DNA from: Streptomyces canus
GTDB taxonomy: Bacteria > Actinomycetota > Actinomycetes > Streptomycetales > Streptomycetaceae
DNA: 64,000 nt
Direction: 5' to 3'
NCBI RefSeq assembly: GCF_041435015.1
Contig: NZ_CP107989.1
Location: 4,464,001 to 4,528,000 of the forward strand
The notes beneath the pieces are model-generated. The model had not been told where the DNA came from. It saw only the letters and a program-made list of their open reading frames with translations, and did not search any database. This document shows, one piece after another, positions 26,463 through 34,503 of this stretch. Each line of letters starts with the position of its first letter. Positions within the stretch are counted from its first letter, which is position 1. Position numbers and translations under genes: made by a program.

Positions 26463-28037
26463 ATGCGCGGCGTCGGCACGGTTCTGGCACTGGTCATCCT
26501 GGCCACCGTCGTGGCGACCTTCGCCCGCCGGTGGCGCATACCCGCGCCCTCCCTGCTCGTCGTCGCGGGCCTGACTGTCGCGCTGCTGCCGGGCACTCCG
26601 CAGATAGAGATCAGCCCGGAGATCATCGGCCTCGTCGTACTGCCACCACTGCTGTACGCCAGTGCGGAGGAACTGTCCTGGCGTGAGCTGCGCGCGGTGT
26701 GGAAGCCGGTCGGGATTCTCGCGATCGGACTGGTGCTGGCCTCGGCGGCGGCCGTCGGCTGGGTGGCCTCGCTGGTAACTCCCCTGTCATGGCAGATGGC
26801 GTTCGTGCTCGGCGCGATCCTGGCCAGCACCGACCCGGTCGCGGTCACGGCCCTGGGCCGACGGCTCGCGCTGCCGCCGAAGGTTCAGATGCTGGTGCAG
26901 GCTGAGAGCCTGTTCAACGACGCGACCTCGCTCGTCCTGTACCGCGTCGCGGTGAGTGTCGCCGTGGCCACCGCGGCGGTCGGCTGGGGCTCGGCAGGCA
27001 GTGAGTTCGTGGTGCTCGCGGGCGGCGGCACGCTCATCGGCGCCGCGGTCGCCGGGGTGGTCGCGCTGATCCGACGGCGCACCGAGGACCCGGTGCTGGA
27101 GACGGTGATCGCCCTGGTCACGCCGTACGCCGCCTATGTCCTCGCGGAGGCGGCACACACCTCCGGGGTCACCTCCGTGGTGGTCGCGGGCGTGGTCCTC
27201 GGCGGCCGCGGCGACCGGCTGACCAACGCCCGCATCCGGCTCCAGCTGCATGCCGTCTACGGCACGGTGGTGTTCCTCTTGGAGAGCGTGGTGTTCTCGC
27301 TCATCGGCCTGGCCCTGCCCGCACAGGTGCAGGCACTGGACGACGGTGACCGGGCCTGGCCGCTGTACGCCCTCGCGGTGGCGGGCACGCTGATCGCGGT
27401 ACGGCTGTTGTGGCTGGCGCCCCTGTCGGCCGTGGTGCAGCGCAAGGGCGGCATCCAGCGGATGAACTGGCGGGTGCCGCTCGTCCTGACCTGGGCGGGC
27501 ACCCGGGGAGTCGTCCCCCTGGCCGCAGCCCTCTCCATCCCCGAGACCACGAAAGCGGGTGCGGCACTGGCGGACCGCCCCCTGGTCCTCGTCCTGACCA
27601 CCTCGGTCGTGGTCGTCACCCTCGTCGTGCAGGGCTTCACCCTCGCCCCGGCCGTGCGCCGCTCCGGCATCGCCCTGGAGCCCGACCACACCGAGCGCGA
27701 GGAGGCCTCCGCCCGCTGTCACCTGGCCGACGCCGGCATCCGCCGCCTCGACGAGCTCTCCGGCCTCGAAGCCGTACCGGACGTCGTCGTCGAACGCCTC
27801 CGGCGGGGGCTCACCGCCCGCCTCGACGACGCCCGCGACCGCCTCGCCGACGACAGCACGACCGCGGCTCCGGCCGGGTCCGCCGACCTCGTCTACCGCC
27901 GGCTGCGCCGCGACCTGATCGCCGTGGAAGCCATGGAACTGCAACGCCTCTACGACGACCACGCCATCAGCGACACGACGCGCAGAAGGCTCCAACGCTC
28001 CCTCGACCTGGAGGAAGCCCGGCTGGCGGACGCCTGA
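26463..28037 (+). CDS. CPA1-family Na+/H+ (or K+/H+) antiporter
   Basis: A 524-aa antiporter of the NhaP/CPA1 type with about 12 membrane segments. The ion-binding motifs are ASTDPVAVTALGRRL near residue 122 and AESLFNDATSLVLYRVAVS near residue 153 (the ND pair), with TWAGTRGVVPLAAALSIP in the C-terminal half. A hydrophilic tail of about 110 residues (REEASARCHLADAGIRRLDEL onward) is typical of actinobacterial members. AGGGGGA precedes the ATG. In this locus a role in Na+/K+ balance and pH is likely; ion specificity is not determined by sequence. Confidence 0.92.
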   Translation: MRGVGTVLALVILATVVATFARRWRIPAPSLLVVAGLTVALLPGTPQIEISPEIIGLVVLPPLLYASAEELSWRELRAVWKPVGILAIGLVLASAAAVGWVASLVTPLSWQMAFVLGAILASTDPVAVTALGRRLALPPKVQMLVQAESLFNDATSLVLYRVAVSVAVATAAVGWGSAGSEFVVLAGGGTLIGAAVAGVVALIRRRTEDPVLETVIALVTPYAAYVLAEAAHTSGVTSVVVAGVVLGGRGDRLTNARIRLQLHAVYGTVVFLLESVVFSLIGLALPAQVQALDDGDRAWPLYALAVAGTLIAVRLLWLAPLSAVVQRKGGIQRMNWRVPLVLTWAGTRGVVPLAAALSIPETTKAGAALADRPLVLVLTTSVVVVTLVVQGFTLAPAVRRSGIALEPDHTEREEASARCHLADAGIRRLDELSGLEAVPDVVVERLRRGLTARLDDARDRLADDSTTAAPAGSADLVYRRLRRDLIAVEAMELQRLYDDHAISDTTRRRLQRSLDLEEARLADA

Positions 28038-28117
28038 GCGGCGCTCGGCGAGGCTCCGCGAACCCCGACGATGCAGGGACTTGGGGCACCTCGCCCTGAC
28101 GACCGCCGTCTGACATC

Positions 28118-28330
28118 TCAACCGATGGCGTTTCGGAGCCGGTCAACGGCTTCCGCCAGATCGTTGAAAGCCTTGTTCTCCTGCTGCCCGGTAGTACGGG
28201 AAGCCGACAAGATGCTGTCGCGACCTCCGCGGATCCGAGCGTAGGCGTCAAAGCGGACGAGGACCTCTTGCACTGGCTCCTGGGACGAGAACTGGGGCAC
28301 GGAGGGCAGATCACTCTGCGGCGACATCAT
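28118..28330 (-). CDS. Small hypothetical protein downstream of the four-TM protein
   Basis: A 70-aa soluble protein (MMSPQSDLPSVPQFSSQEPV ... AFNDLAEAVDRLRNAIG). The C-terminal half is predicted helical and amphipathic. A strong ribosome site (GGAAGGAG) precedes the double ATG, and the start lies 29 bp after the stop of the four-TM gene on the same strand, so it is probably co-transcribed. No family recognised. Confidence 0.6.
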   Translation of the reverse strand: MMSPQSDLPSVPQFSSQEPVQEVLVRFDAYARIRGGRDSILSASRTTGQQENKAFNDLAEAVDRLRNAIG

Positions 28331-28359
28331 CAATCTCCTTCCCTGAGCAGCACAGGAAC

Positions 28360-29934
28360 TCAGCGGAACTCGGCCAGCCGTGGCCGCAGCCCGAGCGCGG
28401 TCAGCAGCATCGCTGCGAGCAGCAGACCGGCCGCCCACGGCAGCAGACCACTCACCGCCGACCGGCCCGCCCGCACGGACGCCGCGAAGTGGGCCTGATT
28501 GATGTCCGTCACCTTGTCCAGTGCGGTCATCCAGGCCCCGAAGTGCGCGTTGGACGTGCCGGGCTCCCAGCCCATGCAGAACTCGGTGGCCTGCCGTTCC
28601 TTCCCCGCCGCCACCAGCGCCCGGATCTTCCGGTCGTCGCGCTGATAGACGGCGTACGTCTCCACCGTCTTCTCGGCTGCCGTTCGCTCCCCGGGGAAGG
28701 TGATGTTGTCCAGCTCGCGCCGGAACTCGCCGGTGAAGCGCAGGTCGTGGTGGTCGGACTCGTACGCCTTCCAGGTGGTGGCGAGCCCGGCGTCGTACGT
28801 GGCTAGGGTCGCGCCCTGGATGCCGTACAGCTTCTGCGACTTGGCTAGGAATGCGCCCGAGTACTGGTCGCGGCGCTGGGGGTCGAGAAGGTAGCGGCTC
28901 TCGTCGGCGTTGGCGTCGTAGGCGACGGCCCGGGCACGGGAGAGCGCGACGACGGAGTCGAAGGCGTCGCGGCGGGCGCCCCGCAGCTGGCCGGAGGTGG
29001 AGATCAGCATCTGCGCGCCGAGGATCACCGCGAGCAAGGCGCAGACGGTGGCGGCCAGGACGCCGGGGTTGAGGATCCGCCGGAAGCGGCGGACCAGGTA
29101 CCACTGCACAATGCCGAGCGTGGTGAGCAGCAGGACCCCGAGTGCGACGACTGCGATGAGCCGGCCGGAGAGCGTCGAGCGGGCGGCGGTGTACCGCGTC
29201 TCGAAGGAGCCGTCGTTGGACGACACCAGCACGCGTGAAGCGGGCAGGAGCCTGCTCTGCAGGAGGTCCGTAGCCCGGCGGTATTCATCGACCGCGGACG
29301 CCTTGCCGCTGCTACGGTCGTCGCTCTCCAGCGCGCGCCCTACGAGTTCCTGGTACTCGGCGAAGTCGTCGGTGAGGGACTCGACCGTCGTCTCGTCGGC
29401 CCGGTCCCCCTGCGCCGCGACGGCCAGCGTTCGCAGGTCATGACCGATCCCGCGCCGCGCGTCGCCGTACAAGCCGACCGCCTTCTCGTACGGCGTCTTC
29501 AAGCGCCCTTTCCCCGCATCCCCATGGGACAGCAGGATGTTGGCGGCCTGCGCGTCCATGTCGTTGAGGGCGAGGTTGAGATCGGCTGCGCTGGTGGTGC
29601 GGGGTGCGTCACGGTCGGCCACGCTGTCCCAGGTGCCGTTCGCGGCAAGCCCGGCGACGAGAAGCAGGACGGCCAGGGCGGCGGTGAGCACAGCCGTGGC
29701 CGCTCGCAGGAGACGCAGCCGCGCGGGCACCGTGGCCCAGAAGCGACGGCGCAGCACGGCCCGCGCGGCCGCGGCCTGCTGTCTCAGGCTCGGCCGCGGC
29801 CCCGGACCGGGATCGCCCGTCCACGCTCTACCTCCTGGCCGTGGTCCGGGGCCGCTCGGCGGCACGACCACCTTTCGCGGTGGCCGTGCGCCACCCTCCT
29901 GAGGTGTCCGCGCTGTGCCGGCCGTGATCGTCAC
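28360..29934 (-). CDS. Four-TM sensor-like membrane protein (GlnX-like topology)
   Basis: A 524-aa protein with a basic, Pro/Gly-rich N-terminus of about 75 residues and two repeated units, each a membrane helix, a helical extracytoplasmic domain of about 150 residues, and a second helix. Helices are visible at TAALAVLLLVAGLAANGTW, IAVVALGVLLLTTLGIVQWY, LAATVCALLAVILGAQMLI and LLPWAAGLLLAAMLLTALGL. The extracytoplasmic parts resemble four-helix-bundle chemoreceptor ligand domains, and the layout recalls GlnX of the mycobacterial GlnH-GlnX-PknG pathway. No kinase or binding protein lies beside it, so this is a topological comparison only. Its promoter carries the proposed KdpE repeats. Confidence 0.65.
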   Translation of the reverse strand: MTITAGTARTPQEGGARPPRKVVVPPSGPGPRPGGRAWTGDPGPGPRPSLRQQAAAARAVLRRRFWATVPARLRLLRAATAVLTAALAVLLLVAGLAANGTWDSVADRDAPRTTSAADLNLALNDMDAQAANILLSHGDAGKGRLKTPYEKAVGLYGDARRGIGHDLRTLAVAAQGDRADETTVESLTDDFAEYQELVGRALESDDRSSGKASAVDEYRRATDLLQSRLLPASRVLVSSNDGSFETRYTAARSTLSGRLIAVVALGVLLLTTLGIVQWYLVRRFRRILNPGVLAATVCALLAVILGAQMLISTSGQLRGARRDAFDSVVALSRARAVAYDANADESRYLLDPQRRDQYSGAFLAKSQKLYGIQGATLATYDAGLATTWKAYESDHHDLRFTGEFRRELDNITFPGERTAAEKTVETYAVYQRDDRKIRALVAAGKERQATEFCMGWEPGTSNAHFGAWMTALDKVTDINQAHFAASVRAGRSAVSGLLPWAAGLLLAAMLLTALGLRPRLAEFR

Positions 29935-29985
29935 GGTCCCTCCCAGGTCCCGCCGCGGACGGTTACCCGTCCCCCGTCGCCGATC

Positions 29986-30069
29986 AGTCTGCGACCGTAT
30001 CCGGCCACCGGCGGCTGGCCTTGATGCCTCCCTGACGGTTCCTCAGGGTTGTTTGACGGGACGTTGACG
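29986..30069 (-). promoter_or_regulatory. Promoter of the four-TM gene with two pairs of 11-bp direct repeats
   Basis: In the gene direction: CGTCAA-N5-CGTCAA (30069 to 30053), 15 bp, CGTCAG-N5-CATCAA (30037 to 30021), 29 bp, then CAGACT (29991-29986) as -10. The gene ATG is at 29934. Hexamer spacing (0, 11, 32, 43) and the 29-bp gap equal those at kdp. Confidence 0.7.
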
Positions 30070-30396
30070 GCACGCAGGCGAGAGCCGTGCGAGTGCCGCA
30101 CATTCCTTGCCGGACCGGTCAGTTACGACGTCGACCACGATCGGTGCTCCACCTGGCGCCAACACAGCGCGAGAGCCACCACGGGCTGACCTCAGCCGTA
30201 GATCCGCGGGGCGGGAACAGGGCGCACCGGCACGTGACGACAGCGTCGGATCAGGATCGTTACGAGACCCGGGTCGAAGAGCCATGCCGGCGAGGTCGAC
30301 CCCTGTAACTGCGCCATCGGCCGACGCCTGTTCGCGCTGCGCCGAGGTGCACGAACCGCGCGTGCCGGCTACGCCGCCGGCATGGGGCGGCGGGCG
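30070..30396. other. Non-coding stretch upstream of the DUF1048 gene end
   Basis: No gene is supported. Short frames on both strands lack ribosome sites and codon bias. It separates the four-TM gene promoter from the 3' end of the PadR/DUF1048 operon. Confidence 0.4.
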
Positions 30397-30723
30397 TCAC
30401 TTCTCGGCCATGCCTGATCCCCCGCTGAGGGATTCCTGGTAGACCTCCGCATAGGTGGGAGAGTCCTTGACCAGGTCGTCGCAGAACACGGCGACGTCGT
30501 TGCCGACGAGTTCCAAGACCCCCTTGCCCGCGGCGACGCCCTCCTCGAAGAAGTCGACGATCCCGGGGAGCAGGGGTCCGTCAGACAGGTCGATCGGTCC
30601 GACCTTGAACAGGTACCTCTGCATCTCCTTGTAGACGATCCGGTAGTCCGGCGGGAGCGCCTTGACCCGGGCCATGTGTGTCCGCCACTGCTTCTTGCCC
30701 TCGATGATGTCTTGGATGCCCAC
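30397..30723 (-). CDS. DUF1048 protein, second copy
   Basis: A 108-aa helical protein: MGIQDIIEGKKQWRTHMARV then ALPPDYRIVYKEMQRYLFK and GVLELVGNDVAVFCDDLV. This is the DUF1048 pattern, sometimes annotated as Dps-like, usually encoded next to PadR regulators. It starts one base after the stop of the first DUF1048 gene. It is paralogous to that gene (ALPxDYR; VLxxDxxxFCxxL). Function unknown. Confidence 0.82.
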   Translation of the reverse strand: MGIQDIIEGKKQWRTHMARVKALPPDYRIVYKEMQRYLFKVGPIDLSDGPLLPGIVDFFEEGVAAGKGVLELVGNDVAVFCDDLVKDSPTYAEVYQESLSGGSGMAEK

Positions 30724-30724
30724 G

Positions 30725-31081
30725 TCAGCCTCCCAGCCGGCTCAATTTCTTTGCGACGTTCCTGTTCAGCTGCTCGCGCCACCGGTCGCGATAGGTTCGA
30801 GCCCCTTCGCCCCCCGCCAGCGCGGTGCAAAAACCTCCGATGTCGTCGCCGAGCACCTCCTGGACACTCTGTCCGTCCACCGCCGCCATTTCGAGCAGCC
30901 CCAGGCCGGCGTCGAGGATCGGCATCAGGTTGCGGCCGGTGAAGTCCCCGTAGGGGAAGAGGTGGGCGACGACCTGCCCCCACGCCGCCCGGTAGTCGTC
31001 CGGCAGGGCCTCGGCTCGGGCTTCGAACGCCTTCCATTCCCTGGTGAGATCGCTGCCTGTGATGGTCTCCCAGAAGGTCAT
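30725..31081 (-). CDS. DUF1048 protein, first copy
   Basis: A 118-aa helical protein with ALPDDYRAAWGQVVAHLFPY and VQEVLGDDIGGFCTALAGG, matching DUF1048. Its ATG overlaps the padR stop by 4 bp, so it is translated with its regulator. Tandem DUF1048 copies behind one PadR suggest they act as a hetero-oligomer, though this is inference. Confidence 0.82.
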   Translation of the reverse strand: MTFWETITGSDLTREWKAFEARAEALPDDYRAAWGQVVAHLFPYGDFTGRNLMPILDAGLGLLEMAAVDGQSVQEVLGDDIGGFCTALAGGEGARTYRDRWREQLNRNVAKKLSRLGG

Positions 31082-31404
31082 CTCCCGCTCTCCTTGAGCC
31101 TGTTAATGCGTGATGAGACGTACTGCCATTTCGCCCAGAACTTCGCGAGTTCTTCGTGTCCGGCTTCGTTGAGCGCGTAGAACTTGCGCGGCGGACCGAC
31201 CCCGGATGGTCGTTTCGTCACCTGGACGAGTCCGTTCCTCTCCAGTCGTAGCAAGATCGTGTACACCGTCCCCTCGATGACGTCGGCGAAGCCGAGCTCG
31301 TTCAGCTGACGGGTGATGGCGTACCCGTAGGTTTCCTCGCTGCCGATGATTTCGAGCACGCATCCTTCGAGCGTGCCCTTCAGCATCTCCGTCAGGTCGT
31401 CCAT
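31078..31404 (-). CDS. PadR-family transcriptional regulator
   Basis: A 108-aa PadR regulator. The winged helix runs through LEGCVLEIIGSEETYGYAIT, ELGFADVIEGTVYTILLRLE and GPPRKFYALNEAGHEELAKF; the GTVYTILLRLERNGL recognition region is diagnostic. It heads a three-gene operon with two DUF1048 genes. An inverted repeat (31423-31444) lies 19 bp upstream of the start and is the likely autoregulatory operator. Confidence 0.92.
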   Translation of the reverse strand: MDDLTEMLKGTLEGCVLEIIGSEETYGYAITRQLNELGFADVIEGTVYTILLRLERNGLVQVTKRPSGVGPPRKFYALNEAGHEELAKFWAKWQYVSSRINRLKESGR

Positions 31405-31422
31405 CGCGATTCCTCCTCAGCC

Positions 31423-31444
31423 CTCGGTACTGCGTGCTACCGAG
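31423..31444 (-). promoter_or_regulatory. Candidate PadR operator
   Basis: Perfect 7-bp inverted repeat CTCGGTA-N8-TACCGAG. A second, smaller one, TACCG-N5-CGGTA, follows at about 31445-31459. Together they make a tandem operator immediately upstream of padR. Confidence 0.6.
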
Positions 31445-31459
31445 TACCGCTACACGGTA

Positions 31460-31852
31460 TCACCGAGTAGCGGAGGAGTCGCAGTATCCCGGGCGGGCGC
31501 GGACCTCGGACCGATCCACGAGGAGCCAGGCCCCGCAGCGGCGGCCACCCCATCGGCCCGGATCCGTCATGGGCGGGGGCTGCGCGACCACGAGGGTCGG
31601 CGTACGAGATGACGCTGGGTGCACGCCCCTGATCCCGGAACCATCCCCCGTACGGCCCAACCCGTTCCCATGCGCCCGAAACGTCCCTACTTGATGTGCC
31701 CGCGGACGCTTCCGTGGTCGGTCTTAACGCAAGCTTGACGCCGTCGCATGCCCCATCCGTGGGCCCCTGCGTCACGCTCTGCATACGCTGGTGCCGCCGT
31801 CCGCGTGATGGCCGGAACCCGACGCCGAGCCGCACATCAGGAGAGCAAGCCG
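31460..31852. other. Intergenic region between padR and the APC permease
   Basis: No gene is supported. A single 11-bp repeat pair, TTAACG-N5-TTGACG (31724-31740), matches the proposed KdpE hexamers but points away from the permease. TACGCT at 31784-31789 is a possible permease -10. Confidence 0.45.
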
Positions 31853-33808
31853 ATGGCCACCACCGAGCACCCGCCGTCGAGCCGTCTGCGGACATGGATG
31901 CTTCAGGGCCTGTCCGACATGGGCAAGCAGGGCGGCCACACGGGACCGCACGCCCAGCCGGAGCCCCCGCACAAGGGCCAGCGCTGGTGGCGCGTGATGT
32001 GTCTGACCGGTGTGGACTATTTCTCCACCCTCGGCTACCAGCCGGGCATCGCGGCCCTGGCGGCCGGTCTGCTGTCGCCGGTCGCGACCATCGTGCTCGT
32101 GATAGTCACCCTGGCCGGCGTCCTGCCGGTCTACCGACGCGTCGCCGAGGAGAGCCCGCACGGCGAGGGCTCGATCGCGATGCTGGAGCGGCTGTTGACC
32201 TTCTGGAAGGGCAAGCTGTTCGTCCTGACCCTGCTGGGCTTCGCCGCCACCGACTTCCTGATCACCATCACGCTCTCGGCGGCGGACGCCTCGACCCACC
32301 TGGTCGAGAACCCGCATCTGACCAGCACTCTGCACGACAAGCAGATGCTGATCACCCTGATCCTCGTGGCTCTGCTCGGCGCGGTGTTCCTCAAGGGCTT
32401 CCTGGAGGCCATCGGCGTCGCGGTCGCCCTGGTGGCCGTCTACCTCACGTTGAACATCGTGGTGGTCATCGTCGGCGTGTGGCACGTCGCCACCGCCGGC
32501 CACGTGATCACCGACTGGTCCAGCGCGCTGACCGCCGAGCACGGCAACGTCTTCGCCATGGTCGGCGTGGCGCTCCTGGTCTTCCCCAAGCTCGCGCTCG
32601 GCCTGTCCGGCTTCGAGACCGGCGTCGCCGTCATGCCGCACGTGCAGGGAGATGAGGGCGACACGGAGGAGGACCCCCGGGGCCGTATCCGCGACACGAA
32701 GAAGCTGCTGACGGCCGCCGCTCTCATCATGAGCGTCTTCCTGATCACCACCAGCTTCATCACGACACTGCTGATCCCGGAGAAGGAGTTCGAGTCCGGC
32801 GGCCAGGCCAACGGACGCGCCCTCGCCTACCTGGCCCATGAATACCTGGGCGGCGCCTTCGGCACGGTCTACGACGTCTCGACGATCGCGATCCTGTGGT
32901 TCGCGGGCGCCTCGGCGATGGCCGGCCTGCTGAACCTGATGCCGCGCTATCTGCCCCGCTACGGCATGGCCCCGCACTGGGCACGGGCCGTCCGCCCGAT
33001 GGTCATCGTGTTCACGCTCGTCGGCTTCCTCGTCACGTGGATCTTCGACGCGGACGTGGACGCGCAGGGTGGCGCGTACGCCACTGGCGTGCTCGTCCTG
33101 ATGTCCTCCGCCGCGATCGCCGTGACCATCGCCGCCCGCCGCGCCCAGCAGCGGGGCTGGACCATCGGCTTCGCCGTCGTCTCGGCGGTCCTGCTCTACG
33201 TCACCGTCGCGAACGTCGTCGAACGCCCCGACGGCGTCAAGATCGGCGCCTGCTTCATCGCCGGCATCATCCTCATCTCCCTGCTCTCCCGCCTGGCCCG
33301 TGCCTTCGAGCTCCGCGTCACCAGTGTCACGCTGGACGACATGGCGGAACGATTCGTCCGAGACATGGCCAGTCGCAAGATGCGCTTCATCGCCAACGAG
33401 CCGGACCAGCGCGACAAGGCCGAGTACCGCGACAAGATCGAGCAGATACGGGCCGACAACGACATGCCGGAGCAGGAGGACTTCGTCTTCGTCGAGGTGA
33501 CGGTGACGGACCCCTCCGAGTTCGAGGCGAGCCTGACCGTACGCGGCGAGGTCCTCCACAACCGCTACCGCGTGCTCACTCTGGAGTCCTCCTCCGTCCC
33601 CAACGCCCTCGCCGCGCTGCTCCTCCACGTCCGTGATTCGACGAACTGCACCCCGCACATGTACTTCGAGTGGACCGAGGGCAGCCCTTTCGCCAACTTC
33701 CTGCGGTTCTTCCTCTTCGGCCAGGGCGAGGTCGCCCCGGTCACCCGAGAGGTCCTGCGCGAGGCGGAACCGGACCGCGCCCGCCGCCCACGCGTCCACA
33801 CCGGCTGA
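31853..33808 (+). CDS. APC-superfamily permease, second potassium-locus copy
   Basis: A 651-aa permease with a long cytoplasmic N-terminus, [20 protein letters not shown] at the first helix, about 12 membrane segments, and a soluble C-terminal domain from about residue 500 ([39 protein letters not shown] at the end). The architecture (12 TM plus soluble tail) parallels the KimA-like protein at 21053-22894, but sequence similarity is low. The ATG at 31853 follows CAGGAG. Substrate unknown; K+ or an amino acid are both possible. The next gene encodes a paralogue of the small two-TM protein found beside the KimA-like gene. Confidence 0.8.
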   Translation: MATTEHPPSSRLRTWMLQGLSDMGKQGGHTGPHAQPEPPHKGQRWWRVMCLTGVDYFSTLGYQPGIAALAAGLLSPVATIVLVIVTLAGVLPVYRRVAEESPHGEGSIAMLERLLTFWKGKLFVLTLLGFAATDFLITITLSAADASTHLVENPHLTSTLHDKQMLITLILVALLGAVFLKGFLEAIGVAVALVAVYLTLNIVVVIVGVWHVATAGHVITDWSSALTAEHGNVFAMVGVALLVFPKLALGLSGFETGVAVMPHVQGDEGDTEEDPRGRIRDTKKLLTAAALIMSVFLITTSFITTLLIPEKEFESGGQANGRALAYLAHEYLGGAFGTVYDVSTIAILWFAGASAMAGLLNLMPRYLPRYGMAPHWARAVRPMVIVFTLVGFLVTWIFDADVDAQGGAYATGVLVLMSSAAIAVTIAARRAQQRGWTIGFAVVSAVLLYVTVANVVERPDGVKIGACFIAGIILISLLSRLARAFELRVTSVTLDDMAERFVRDMASRKMRFIANEPDQRDKAEYRDKIEQIRADNDMPEQEDFVFVEVTVTDPSEFEASLTVRGEVLHNRYRVLTLESSSVPNALAALLLHVRDSTNCTPHMYFEWTEGSPFANFLRFFLFGQGEVAPVTREVLREAEPDRARRPRVHTG

Positions 33809-33832
33809 ATCACCGGCTGGACACGACGCCAG

Positions 33833-33916
33833 CGTCAGGAGCCCGTCAGGATTCACCCGCACGGCGTCAGGACCCCGTCAGGGACCGCCGCCAGGACCCG
33901 CACAGCCGCATAGCGT
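33833..33916 (+). promoter_or_regulatory. Best example of the repeat promoter: upstream of the two-TM gene at 33924
   Basis: CGTCAG at 33833, 33844, 33865 and 33876 (offsets 0, 11, 32, 43; four identical hexamers), 29 bp, then -10 TAGCGT (33911-33916) and the ATG at 33924 after seven bases, so the mRNA is probably leaderless. A short palindrome, CATAGCG-N4-CGCTATG, spans the -10 and the start codon (33909-33926). Confidence 0.8.
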
Positions 33917-33923
33917 CAGCGCT

Positions 33924-34442
33924 ATGACACGGATGGACCGGCGGGTCCTGGCCGGTGACCGCCACTGGCGGGGCAGCGCCCGACTGGCGGCGATCTGCGC
34001 CCTGCTGTTCTGCGCCCTCTCCCTGCTCGTGGACTGGGACGCCGGCACCCTGACGCTCCTGCGAGCTCTGCTGTGGCTGACCTTGTCCGCCACCGTCTTC
34101 GCCGTCCTGCTCCCGCCCCAGGTGACGGCGGGCCCCGGATGGCTGGAGGTACGCACACCCTGGCGCAGGCGCATCGTGCGTACCGACGCGCTGGTGGCCG
34201 TACGGCAGTACAGCGGCGTGTCAGCACACCTGGTCCTGCGCGACACCCACGGCGGGCGCCTGGAACTCGACCCCCGCGTCCTCGCCGCCAACCCCCTGAT
34301 CTGGCACGAGCTCGACACCGGCGTCCACCGATCCGTCGACCGCGGCACGCTCCTCCAGGGCACGGACGTCCTGGGACAGCTCGGTCACCGGATCGACGAC
34401 GAGACCGCGCGAGCGGTTCTGAGGACCTCCGGACTCTCCTGA
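33924..34442 (+). CDS. Two-TM protein with PH-like domain (paralogue of 23135)
   Basis: A 172-aa protein with two hydrophobic helices (LAAICALLFCALSLLVDWD and LLWLTLSATVFAVLLPPQ), followed by a beta-rich domain containing IVRTDALVAVRQYSGVSAHL and GGRLELDPRVLAANPLIWHE. It is homologous over its length to the protein at 23135-23665. Translation probably starts at the first base of the transcript. It follows the APC permease by 115 bp, but with its own strong repeat promoter. No family function is known to me; an accessory role for the adjacent transporter is the working guess. Confidence 0.72.
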   Translation: MTRMDRRVLAGDRHWRGSARLAAICALLFCALSLLVDWDAGTLTLLRALLWLTLSATVFAVLLPPQVTAGPGWLEVRTPWRRRIVRTDALVAVRQYSGVSAHLVLRDTHGGRLELDPRVLAANPLIWHELDTGVHRSVDRGTLLQGTDVLGQLGHRIDDETARAVLRTSGLS

Positions 34443-34455
34443 CCAGAAGGCTGAA

Positions 34456-34496
34456 ATGACACAAATAATTGTCATCTCAGCAAAAAGTGCTATCTT
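34456..34496 (+). promoter_or_regulatory. Promoter and palindromic operator of the MarR-like gene
   Basis: Perfect inverted repeat ATGACA-N8-TGTCAT (34456-34475) overlaps a -35 element TTGTCA (34469-34474); a -10, TATCTT, lies at 34491-34496 after a 16-bp spacer. The transcript would start at about 34503-34504, at the GTG itself. This layout suggests autorepression. Confidence 0.75.
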
Positions 34497-34503
34497 CGAA
34501 GGC

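Noticed and set aside
28360..29934. Calling the four-TM protein GlnX
   Set aside because: Topology is similar, but neither glnH nor pknG lies nearby and I cannot measure sequence similarity here.
20988..33881. Reading TTGACG/TTGACA in the repeat pairs simply as -35 boxes
   Set aside because: In all six main promoters the TTGACG strand faces away from the downstream gene, pairs are phased at 11 bp, and a -10 lies 29 bp away on the other side, which does not fit -35 elements.
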